Position numbers and translations under genes: made by a program. The notes beneath the pieces are model-generated. The model was not told the DNA's origin. It ran no database searches and saw only the letters and a program-made list of their open reading frames with translations. Below are positions 54,266-64,000 of a stretch of 64,000 nucleotides of DNA, in pieces. The DNA is from Unio delphinus. Lineage: Eukaryota; Mollusca; Bivalvia; Unionida; Unionidae. The stretch spans positions 8,678,001 through 8,742,000 of the forward strand of contig JAQISU010000132.1 of NCBI GenBank assembly GCA_029339505.1, written 5' to 3'. Every line of letters starts with the position of its first letter. Within the stretch, counting starts at the first letter, position 1.

Positions 54266-57250
54266 TTCGATGATATAAGTGTCACAACATGGCCATCACA
54301 AAGACAAATGTTCAAACGTGAACCTATGTGGCCGACGCGGAGACCATACACAACGGGAATCTAATTGTAGAGCAACTCCGCATTGTGTCAATAGCCGAAA
54401 GGAACATCACGCCAATTCCAAGGATTGTAATACTAGGAAACAGGAGGACATTCAGAGGGTAAAGTTCACATCAATGATTCCATATCCAGTAGCGAAAAAA
54501 CGTATCCAGGCAAAAACATCCCATCCTGGCCAGTACTTCTCCACTGTCGTGATAAACAATATATAAACCCCGAAGGATGGTCAAACACTGACGGATAAAC
54601 CCGAATCAATGACACGTATCAACCACAGACACTCACTGCATCTACTCAAACAACTTTCAACAACACCACACCATCTTACTCACCAAGAAAGAACATACAT
54701 GACAAGGAGAAATGCAGCAAAAGGGGTCAGATGATCACATCTAACTCTACAAAAACTTTGGAGACATTGAGAACATCTTTGTAGAAGAAATTGATCCATG
54801 TACTCAAGGTTGTTCTATTCATATAAACAAAAAGTACCTCTCCCCCCTCCAAACACACGTACTTTCTCCAGAAAAATAACCACCCAAATTGCCAACGCGA
54901 ATTAACTAACCTGGCTCCATAATCTCCAGCTTAACCTTATAATCACGAACAACATCATACAGTGGAACTGTCGAAGTTTTAAAGATAACTACAATTATAT
55001 TATTCTGCTTTTAAATAAACAGTATTCTGTTTACAGAACACATTTCTTAATGAGAAGGATAACATTAAATTTAAAAACTTTCCTTGTTTAACACATTCTT
55101 TCAAAACTCTGACATGCCTTCAAGAGGAAATGCAGTTGTTGTGAACAATAGAGTCATCCCATTAAACGCAAATTTACAAGCCATTGCTATAAGCTGCACT
55201 GTACATCGAGTGAGTATATTTTGGCTCTATTAACATACCACCAACCACCATCCTAGGACGAAACAAATTATACAATATTGTTTATATCGCCCATAACATT
55301 TTATGGGGATAAAATCAGAAACAACGGAGTCCACAAAGTACAATTTGGCATATTTAGACACGATCTGTGTCTATATAACATTAAATTAACATTTATACAC
55401 CCTTGAAATGGTATATACACGTGAATAGATTTTAAAATTTGCTCTCCTTCGCTGCTTTTGGACTACCAATGAAGGTCGCTGAAGCCTTCGCAGCAGTGAT
55501 CACATTCCTTCCAATCAACCTTGAAAATATAAACTCTAAAATTGTGATGTAATTCCACAATGGAATATAAAGAAGCCGACTGGGCTACGTTTTGAAACAC
55601 TCTGTTCATCTGCACTAAATGATGATGCAGTACTCAACGCTGTTAATACTATAAGTCATTTTACTTCCATTCTAATGGAGATTGCAGTATAATCTATTCC
55701 AAAGTCCTCAACGAATACTAATTTTTGGGTAAGCATGGAATGTAAAGAAGCCAAAAGACAATGCCAAAAAGCATTAATAACGTTCACCGTTCTTTCAACA
55801 CCTTTTAATTTAACGAAATGTCGTATTACCCATGCTAAAACTCGCCGAACAGTCAACGAATGTAAACGTCTATCGTAGAAGAAATATATTTCCTCTTCAA
55901 ACTCTCCGTTACTTAATTACAAATGATTGAGATACTTTTCGAAACAAACATGGAAAGAGAAAAAATAATTATCTCGACACCTGAAAACAAACAAGAATAA
56001 TTTGAGTTGTAAACGTGACATAGCAAATATTCTTGAAGACAGTTTCTCAAAACATTCCGTGTCATCCAAGTATTTAAAAGCCTGCCGAATATAAAAAACT
56101 CAAATAGAAAAGTTACGTTTAAAATTCACATCCATTAACTCTGAAAGTTATAACAACCGTTATCACTATTTGAGTTTAGATATGCTTTACCCAAGGCCAA
56201 TGACAAGTCCGAGAGGGCCTGCTCAAGCACATTACCAGTCCTTGAAAAATCTCTCAGAATCATCATTAACAAATCGTCTTAAAATAGTTAATGATTTATG
56301 GATTGCTGGTAATGTACCTAAGAGTAGGAAAGAAGCAGCAGTAATACCAATTCCCTAACCGGGTAACGATATCGGAGATCCTAATAGCTATCAACTGGAT
56401 GTACGGACATGCTGTATGTGCAAAAAAATAGTACAAATAATATGATTAAGTCTAGGGTTATATGGTACGTGGAAAGTAACAATTAAATATCTCTTTTTCA
56501 ACGTGGCTTCCGTTCCTGTCTTAGTACCAATGATAATCTGGTTAGACTGAAAATATTTATTCGCGATGCGTTTACCAAGAAGGAACATTTAGTAACATTC
56601 TTTATTATTGATAAAAGGCCTATGACATAACAAATGTTCTCTAAGACAGATTTCAAAGTACGGGATGTGCCCTACCCTCTCAGATATACAAGAGCTAGAG
56701 ATGGGTGTGCGCCAGGGAAGTATTTTATCTGTGACTCTATTTAATATCACAATCAATAGCATCACCAAGTGTTTATCTCAGGGTATCAATTGCTCATTTT
56801 ACTTTGACTATTACTTAATTTTGTATCGATTAAAGCAAATGCAAACACTTGTTAGACAGCTACGACAAATTGTCAACAAGTTTCAAAATATGGCCAGTTC
56901 TAACTATTTCAGATTTTCGAAATCGAAAACACTATGCATGCATTTCTGTCAGTTGTGTAAAACATCATAACGACCCTGAACTCACGCTGGACGTAACGGT
57001 TATTCCAGCGGTTAAAACATACACGTTTTGGGGTATTTTCGTAGACATAAAACTGACCTGTGTTCCACCAATCACGAATTAAAGAAAAATGTTTGAAATC
57101 TTAAGACATACTTAAAGTAGCTGTGCATACTAAATGGGGTGCTTTTTAAATCGTCATCCTCATCTTGTATAGAACAATTATCCGCTCCAATCTAGATGCG
57201 TGGTTTATGGATCAGGTGGGATTTCCGTGTATATCTAATTTTCCCAATTA
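54266..57250 (+). mobile_element. Decayed Jockey/CR1-like LINE
   Basis: Order of a LINE read left to right. The Cys/His-rich ORF1 end is at 54279-54566 (CHKDKC, CGRRGDHTQRESNCR, HCVNSRKEHHANSKDC). Endonuclease traces lie near 55085-55260 (SRGNAVVVNNRVIPLN) and beyond. The reverse transcriptase part is at 56105-57080 (RPMTSPRGP, DLWIAGNVPKSRKEAAVIPIP, GVRQGSILSVTLFN, then YFDYYLILY where YADD is expected). The downstream region IRSNLDAWFMDQ is near 57178-57215. Many stops; inactive. Confidence 0.75.
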
Positions 57251-57529
57251 CAAAAACGACCATACTGGAATTGGTTTTGTGGCATGTTTTGACTGAACAA
57301 CCAAACATGAAGACTGTTAATGACTCCATGGTTCGCCATCAGTGTAAGACTTAATGTTCGTTCATTTCAGTTGATATAGTTTAGAAATTTCCATGATTGT
57401 TGTTTAACATACAGCATCCTTGCCTGCCGACCACCATGGAGCCAAACGAGTGGAAACGTTGGACGTGCCAGGGATTCACAGATGTTATACTCATTTGATA
57501 AAATTACCTATGATTGACCAGTTATTTGG

Positions 57530-57640
57530 TGTTAATGAAGACAGATAAAAAGATGCTGAAATTAAGGGGTGGTGGCTACATTACATAAAAATGCTAAACG
57601 TGATATCATACAAGTTATAGGTCGATAAAAGTTTAAATAG
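57530..57640 (+). repeat. R1 dispersed repeat, 3' part
   Basis: GTTAATGAAGACAGATAAAA, GATGCTGAAATTAAGGGGTGG and GCTAAACGTGATATCATACA match the late part of R1 copies at 21415-21510 and 53330-53420. Confidence 0.55.
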
Positions 57641-57693
57641 GTTTTTTTATGGATATGACTACCGGAAATGGATTCAATGATGTGCTTGTAATT

Positions 57694-57697
57694 GAAT

Positions 57698-57785
<88 letters not shown>

Positions 57786-57807
57786 TAGATACACAGAGAG
57801 AGAGAGA
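57694..57807. repeat. (GA)n microsatellite
   Basis: About 85 bases of GA repeat with minor interruptions, followed by GATA/GAGA text. Confidence 0.97.
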
Positions 57808-58327
57808 ATTGTAGCTTACCTACAAGAGGCGGTAGAGTAGTTCTCGGGTGGACCCGTGCAATATTGATAATAATAGAGACCAAAGCTGAAGCAAAACAAA
57901 AAGGTTCACTACTTAAAAACTTAATCAATATCAAATTTTCATACTGGCAAAATACGCAAACAAAGCAGATAAAATAAAGAATAAACAACTCATGAAGGCA
58001 ATGAATCAATCATACAATCGCCTTAAAATGTGTTTCAACCTTTGCGCTTCCCTTGTGAAAGTAAAACGCCGAAAACAAAATAACTGTATGCAAATCCGTT
58101 TTGGGAAATATTGTCACGGAATTGTATACGACTCTGTTCGATATGTATATGAGGTCAAAAATCTAGTCTCGATTTCGTTACTGCGTACAGCCTTACCGAG
58201 GGTAGTTTATTATTTTTTCGGCTTTTTAGTTATTTCGACATAATGAGTGAACCCTCAGCTCATGCTGCATGTGCGAAATTGCCTGCAGTTTTAAAGTACC
58301 TAGCTGCGCATATCTGTCACAGCTAGG

Positions 58328-58531
58328 GGTATATAAGGACGAAATTATAAGACAAAAATCACATAACGATCCAGTCTTGTCGAAAAAGCTTCCATCCTAA
58401 ACGAAGCAATCTACCAGGTAAAAGAGGTAACAATAGATTTAACTTTGTTCTCATTGTTATTTGTATTATGATATAATTCATTGTTTAACATATTAGATGT
58501 TTAGCATTTATTATAAAATCTATTGAATAAA
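58328..58531 (+). promoter_or_regulatory. LTR promoter TATA and polyadenylation signal
   Basis: GGTATATAAGG at about 58329-58339 is a TATA box candidate, and AATAAA at 58526-58531 a polyadenylation signal about 190 bases downstream, the usual U3-R arrangement. The 3' LTR repeats both. Confidence 0.65.
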
Positions 58532-59009
58532 TACGTAGGTTAGGCAGCGCCATTTTATCAGAAGTACTATATTTTGTTTCATTAGTTCTTTTGTATCTGA
58601 ACATAATTGAGTTCAATTATACGTTGCATGCTTAACGTTAAATGTACATGGATAATTATTTCATGTGCGCGCATGCGCTACATATATGTGTGAGAATACT
58701 TGACCGTGTCATATGTATTACACGGTTCGGTTGTTTTAATTTTAGCTGACGTGGTGTGGTAACTGAAGTGGTGTGGTGCCATATTGTGCTGAAGTGTTGT
58801 GACGTAGTGTGGTGACGTGTTGTGCTGAAGTGGTGCAGTGTTGTGGTAACTGCGTGTGTGGTGACGTGTTGTGCTGAAGTGGTGCAGTGTTGTGGTAACT
58901 GCGTGTGTGGTGCCATGTTGTGGTGACTACGTGTGTGGGCTTGTCTATGCTGACCGTGTAATGCCCGTGTGTGGTGCCTGTGTATGGTGCTTACGTATGC
59001 TGCATATAT

Positions 59010-59390
59010 CTCGTCATATGGACGACGTAATATTTATTTAAATATCTTTTTTGCAGTCTCGTTATCTGCACGACACCTGCATAATTTCATTCTACACAAA
59101 GCTCGTTCCATGAACGAGAACTTCAGAATTTAGGGTTCACAATTGCATGTCTCGTCATATAGACGACGTACTATTTATTTAATATCTTCTTTGCAGTCTC
59201 ATTATATGAACGACACCTGCATAATTTCATTCCAGTCTCGTCATATGGACGAGGTACTATTTATTTAATATCTTCTTTGCAGTCTCGTTATATGAACGAC
59301 ACCTGCATAATTTCATTCCAGTCTCGTCATATGGACGACGTATTGTTTATTTAATATCTTCTTTGCATCTATCTCGTTATACGAGCCTTT
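59010..59390. repeat. Tandem units within LTR
   Basis: Three to four units of about 85 bases, each with CTCGTCATATGGACGACG, TTTATTTAATATCTTCTTTG, and CGACACCTGCATAATTTCAT. Each unit has two small palindromic cores (CGTC-ATATG-GACG and TCGTT-ATATG-AACGA). Confidence 0.85.
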
Positions 59391-59626
59391 TATATATATT
59401 CATTTTTGTAAATTCATTCTTATACTTCTTTTTTGTCATTACGTTACTGAAATTCATAGTTCCATGTTAGGAATATTTATATAAATAGATTTTTCTTATA
59501 TTTTGTAAAGTATTGGTGTCAGAGTTGATTTTTTAAAATTGCGTTTATAAAATAAATATCTTATTAACGCAGTTGTGTTCCGTGTCTTCACTAATCCAGT
59601 CCCGACTCGGTCTATCTTGTGACAAA

Positions 59627-59645
59627 TGGTGTCAGAAGTGGGATT
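59627..59645 (+). other. Primer binding site, tRNA-Leu type
   Basis: TGGTGTCAGAAGTGGGATT lies two bases after the LTR end and is complementary to the 3' end of animal tRNA-Leu (ending ...CCCACTTCTGACACCA). It marks the minus-strand primer site of the retroelement. Confidence 0.85.
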
Positions 59646-59786
59646 ATAATTGGATTAGGCGAAGCACGGATTTTAAATTGCATAGGCCCTGATTGTGGTA
59701 AGTTTTGTTTTAAAGATATGTTTCAGATCAGAAGCTTCCTGACAAGACAAATCAGGCTGGTGAGTTAATACCTCACTCATATTCTG

Positions 59787-59789
<3 letters not shown>

Positions 59790-59861
<72 letters not shown>

Positions 59862-59874
59862 TACATATATACAT
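59790..59874. repeat. (AT)n microsatellite in leader
   Basis: About 80 bases of alternating AT, within the untranslated leader between the primer site and gag. Confidence 0.97.
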
Positions 59875-59984
59875 ATTGAATACATTGGGAGGAGTAATAT
59901 ACGGTTCGTTCACGTAATCCCAAGAATTGTATGTGTTATATGATAGTACATTTAGGATTGGTTATCTTATCAATAGCATTCACC

Positions 59985-62900
59985 ATGTCGTCACTCAAAG
60001 ATCTAGTTGAGTTGAGCAAACAGTTTGGGTATGGGGAGGGGGAGACCCTTAGAAATTTTGTTCAGGAGGAGCAGGCCCGGGAAAGGGATCAAAGGGTAAA
60101 GGAAAGGGATATAGAGAGGGAAAAGGCCGAAATGCAAATCGCCTTTGAAAGGGAAAAGCTAGTATTAGAAAGAGAGAAGATGGTATTTAAGGAAAAAAAA
60201 GATAGAGATAGAAAAACAGGCAGAAAGGGAAAAGATTGAGTTAGAAAAACAGGCAGAGAAGGAAAGGATAGGATGGGAAAGGGATGCAGAAAGGGAAAGA
60301 ATAGAACAAGTACGAGAACTTGACGAAAGGAAGTTAGAGGGGGAGAAACGAGCAAAGTTAGAAGCTATTGAGTTAGAAGACAGGAATATGGAAAAGGAAC
60401 ACAAACGGAAATTTGAATTATTAGAGGCTAAGAAGGATGGGCAACACGATTCTAAGTTAAAAGGCCCTAAATTACCCCCTTTTTATGATGACAAGGATAA
60501 TTTAGATAGTTATCTACATAGGTTCGAGCGATATGCCACCATCCAGAAATGGCAAAGGGATAATTGGGCGCTCCATCTCAGCGCATTTCTTAAAGGTAAA
60601 GCGCTAGATGTGTATTCGCGTCTACCCGTAAATGACGCATTGAACTACGACACATTAAAAGAGGCACTCCTTAAAAAGATATGAGCTGACAGAACAAGGG
60701 TTCCGTAAAAAGTTTAAATCGAGTAAGCCCGAAAAAGGTGAGACATTCGCCCAGTTTATATGTAGGACCGAAAATTATTTCCAACGGTGGATTGAATATG
60801 GCAAGGTACAAAAAACATTCGAGGGTCTTACCGACTTTTTACTTAGGGACCAGTTGTTAGACATTTGTGGTAGGGAATTGTATTTATTCCTGAGGGAAAA
60901 GTCTTTAAGTAATGTATCCGATATGGCTACCCAAGCAGACTATTTCGCCGAAGCCCGAGGAGGAACCCAGAGTGTAATTTTAAGGGATAACAAGGGAGGT
61001 TATCAAGATCAGAGACTCAGAGAACCCAAGAAACTTGGAACCTGTAAAGGTGGAAATTTTCAATCTGGGAAGGGTTCCTATCGTAGTGATAAACAATGTT
61101 TTACTTGTAAGGAATTTGGCCACATCACCCCTGATTGTCCGAAGAGGAAGAGTTTCGTCCCGAAAGTTGCGGTTGCTATCGAAAGCAGAGCGTGGTCAGG
61201 ATGTGGCAAGCACGATGGTCTTCCTAGCGAAGGGTCTGAATCTAATAACGCGAGTAAGGTATACAATTCCGGATCGCGTGTGCAGGTCGGTCATGACGTT
61301 ATCCAGTCCATCGGCACGTGTCTTTTCCCAGAGGCGAGGGTGCCGACTGCTACAGGTACCGCCAACGGACAAACAGTCACTGTCTTACGCGACACCGGGT
61401 GCACGGGTGTTGTGGTAAAGGGAAGTCTCGTTAGGGAAGACCAAATGCTTGGTTGGAAATCCTATTGTATGTTGTTAAATAAAACAATCGATCACGTCCC
61501 CGTTGCCAGAATAGAAATAGAGACGCCCTTTCTGAATGGGACTGTGGAAGCACTGTGCATGGAAAATTCTATATATGATTTAACCATAGGAAATGTTGAG
61601 GGATTCAGACTCCCAACACTCTCTGATTTCCGGTTTCCCATCGTGCAAGCCGTCGAAACTAGAGCTCAGGCGGATGAAAAGCCGCTACTTAAATTGAAAG
61701 TTCCGGAAGCCGTAACCGATATCTCACGTGATGAGTTTACGCGTGAGCAAAGTCAGGACGAGTCTTTAAGCGCACTCGCAGAGAGAATCTTGTCGGGTAC
61801 CGCGAAATGTTGTAAGGGCGGTGGGAGCTCTAAATTCGTACGTACCAAGGGCTTAATGTACAGAGAATTTAGGACGCGGGAGGGTGGAAAGTATCTTCAA
61901 TTAGTTGTCCCTCAGAAATTCAGGTCACATGTATTGAGAGTAGCGCATGAGTCTAGTATGGCAGGTCATTTAGGCACGAGAAAAACAACAGACAGAGTTT
62001 TAAGAGAGTTTTATTGGCCTGGAGTAAACGGTGACGTAGCACGATTTTGTCGGTCGTGCGACGTTTTCCAAAAGACTGTGTCAAAGGGAAGAAATAACAG
62101 AGTACCTTTAGGTAGAATGCCTCTGATACATACCCCCTTTAAAAGGGTAGCCGTTGATATTGTGGGACCCATATTTCCTATTACAGATAGGAAAAACCGA
62201 TATATCCTCACTCTAGTGGATTATGCTACTAGATACCCAGAAGCGATAGCATTACCATCAATTGAAACTGAACGCGTGGCTGAGGCACTTGTCGACATGT
62301 TCAGTATGGTAGGGGTACCTGAGGAAATCCTCACAGATTGCGGAGCCCAGTTTACCTCCGAACTAATGTCAGAAATTAGTAGGTTGTTGCCAATTAAACA
62401 GTTGCGCACTACACCGTATCACCCCATGTGTAATGGATTGGTAGAGAGATTTAACGGCACATTAAAACAAATGCTACGTCGAATGTGCGCGGAGAAACCG
62501 CGAGATTGGGACAGATATTTGAACGCGATTTTGTTCGCGTATCGCGAGGTACCGCACGAGAGTTTGGGATTCTCGCCGTTTGAATTGCTATACGGTAGGG
62601 CAATTCGGGTTCCTATGCGGATTCTGCGCGAACTATGGTCAGGTGATGTCGCAGAAGGAGAGGTTAAAACCACCTACGAGTGCATCGTAGACTTACGCGA
62701 GAGATTAGAAAGCACGTGTCGGATGGCACACGACGAGCTTGTTAAATCTGGTCGCAAGTACGCGAAATATTACAACCGGGGAACTCGAAGTAGGAAATTC
62801 GACGTGGGTGATCGTGTGTTGGTGCTACTCCCTACTAGTAGAAACAAATTATTGGTCCAATGGAAAGGGCCGTATGAGGTTAAACAGGTCATGGGTGAAA

Positions 62901-62995
62901 TGGATTACCGAATTGACATTGGAGTTAGAATGAGAATATTTCATGCCAATATGTTAAAGAGTTATGTGGAGAGACGTAGTCGTGGGAAAATGTAG
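59985..62995 (+). pseudogene. Gypsy-type gag-protease-integrase with two frameshifts
   Basis: Starts MSSLKDLVELSKQFGYGEGE at 59985. A long charged coiled part follows (Glu/Lys/Arg repeats), then the gag core (KLPPFYDDKDNLDSYLHRFE). Two frame changes at A runs (about 60191-60198 and 60673-60677) split gag; from about 60677 one frame is open to 62995. It contains a CCHC knuckle (CFTCKEFGHITPDC, 61097-61138) and an aspartic protease (RDTGCTGVVV, Asp codon at 61391). The integrase follows: HHCC zinc region (HESSMAGHLG...CRSCDVFQ), AVDIVGP, LTDCGAQFTSE and NGLVERFNGTLK for the DDE triad, and the GPY/F module LVQWKGPYEV. No reverse transcriptase lies between protease and integrase. Confidence 0.88.
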
Positions 62996-63021
62996 GGGCT
63001 GATTACTTAAGCAGACTGTGA
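62986..63021 (+). pseudogene. RNase H C-terminal tail, deletion scar
   Basis: In the frame one base back from the integrase frame, the last codons read ENVGADYLSRL then TGA. This is the typical C-terminal end of Gypsy-type RNase H. It shows that reverse transcriptase and RNase H once followed the integrase and were removed by an internal deletion joining near 62986. Confidence 0.75.
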
Positions 63022-63145
63022 TTTGCAAGTTTCTTTTTATTCCTTCATTGTATCACGTTATTGCTGTAATGTAAATAACGTCTCATTTCATATTTTTCTG
63101 TGTGACAATTCCGTGTTTTTTTAAAAAATGTTTCCACTTTTTTTT

Positions 63146-63157
63146 GAAGGGGGGAGG
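63146..63157 (+). other. Polypurine tract
   Basis: GAAGGGGGGAGG, two bases before the 3' LTR start, the plus-strand priming site. Confidence 0.85.
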
Positions 63158-63159
63158 TA

Positions 63160-64000
63160 TGTCACGGAATTGTATACGACTCTGTTCGATATGTATATGA
63201 GGTCAAAAATCTAGTCTCGATTTCGTTACTGCGTACAGCCTTACCGAGGGTAGTTTATTATTTTTTCGGCTTTTTAGTTATTTCGACATAATGAGTGAAC
63301 CCTCAGCTCATGCTGCATGTGCGAAATTGCCTGCAGTTTTAAAGTACCTAGCTGCGCATATCTGTCACAGCTAGGGGTATATAAGGACGAAATTATAAGA
63401 CAGAAATCACATAACGATCCAGTCTTGTCGGAAAAGCTTCCATCCTAAACGAAGCAATCTATCAACTAAAAGAGGTAACAATAGATTTAACTTTGTTCTC
63501 ATTGCTATTTGTATTATGATATAATTCATTGTTTAACATATTAGATGTTTAGCATTTATTATAAAATCTATAGAATAAATACGTAGATGTTAAAAACTGC
63601 AGCGCCATTTTATCAGAAGTACTATATTTTGTTTCATTAGTTCTTTTGTATCTGAACATAATTGAGTTCAATTATACGCTGCATGCTTAACGTTAAATGT
63701 ACATGGATAATTATTTCATGTGCGCGCATGCGCTACATATGTGTGAGAATACTTGACCGTGTCGTATGTATTACACGGTTCGGTTGTTTTAATTTTAGCT
63801 GACGTGGTGTGGTAACTGTGAAGTGGTGTGGTGCCATATTGTGCTGAGGTGTTCTGACGTAGTGTGGTGACGTGTTGTGCTGAAGTGGTGCAGTGTTGTG
63901 GTAACTGCGTGTGTGGTGACGTGTTGTGCTGAAGTGGTGCAGTGTTGTGGTAACTGCGTGTGTGGTGCCATGTTGTTGTGACTACGTGTGTGGGCTTGTC
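63160..64000 (+). repeat. 3' LTR, cut by window end
   Basis: Begins TGTCACGGAATTG and repeats 58112-58950 with scattered substitutions and small indels (for example near 63404, 63431 and 63464-63470). The rest lies outside the window, so target duplications cannot be read. Confidence 0.93.

Larger units (their letters stand above)
58112..59624 (+). repeat. 5' LTR of Gypsy-type element
   Basis: Starts TGTCACGGAATTG and ends CTTGTGACA, so the ends are TGTCAC...GTGACA. The 3' LTR starting at 63160 repeats it with a few percent differences. Inside are a TATA box, AATAAA, a GT-rich minisatellite (58740-58980) and a tandem array of about 85-bp units (59010-59380). Confidence 0.93.

Noticed and set aside
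57674..58009. Open frame with Ser-Leu repeats on the reverse strand
   Set aside because: Translation of a GA microsatellite.
60089..60404. Two overlapping reverse-strand Ser/Phe/Leu-rich frames
   Set aside because: Antisense shadows of the charged coiled part of gag.

Overview
The window looks like AT-rich nuclear DNA from an invertebrate animal, most likely a mollusc. Supports are GT-AG introns in a C-type lectin gene, a tRNA-derived SINE with a mollusc-like tail, Jockey/CR1-type LINE debris, a Ty3/Gypsy-type LTR element and long microsatellites. The species cannot be named from sequence alone.

Most of 1-49,700 is a cluster of related endogenous Polinton/adintovirus-like DNA virus elements in at least five copies: P1 (1-7,584, cut by the window edge), P2 (7,690-15,692), P3 (21,868-26,697, with a further fragment to about 27,260), P4 (27,873-44,252) and P5 (44,470-49,711). 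P4 is essentially complete at 16.4 kb. It has 226/228-bp terminal inverted repeats (TIRs) that differ only in one T run. A leftward late module carries a penton-like minor capsid protein, a membrane protein, a fibre-like repeat protein, an adenain-type protease, a hydrophobic core protein, a hexon-like major capsid protein, a second core protein, a 316-codon protein and a small coiled protein. A repeat-rich 2-kb control region follows. The replication and packaging module then carries a zinc-binding protein, a giant DNA polymerase B-SF1 helicase-HNH reading frame, an integrase, a zinc-ribbon/phospholipase A2 protein and a packaging ATPase. P4 has few lesions: four stops in the polymerase-helicase, one stop in the 316-codon gene, an early stop at the integrase C terminus, and one frameshift each in the penton and hydrophobic genes. 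P1, P2, P3 and P5 are heavily decayed and partial.

Together the genes describe a virus-like mobile element. The integrase inserts it, the polymerase-helicase copies it, the ATPase packages DNA into a hexon/penton capsid, the protease matures core proteins, and the phospholipase probably acts at membrane passage. Two features stand out. Small hairpins sit on or just after the stop codons of many late genes, recalling the 3'-end hairpins of mimiviruses and virophages. The polymerase-helicase-HNH fusion also has a polymerase motif C without its first aspartate in all readable copies.

Host-like sequence at 15,700-21,840 and 49,700-58,100 holds a SINE forming a large inverted repeat, a dispersed repeat family, LINE fragments, a two-exon C-type lectin gene (52,241-52,874) and its decayed duplicate (17,620-18,170). 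From 58,112 to the window end lies a Gypsy-type element with 1.5-kb LTRs. Its integrase has no reverse transcriptase upstream, and a short RNase H tail downstream shows that an internal deletion removed reverse transcriptase and RNase H.
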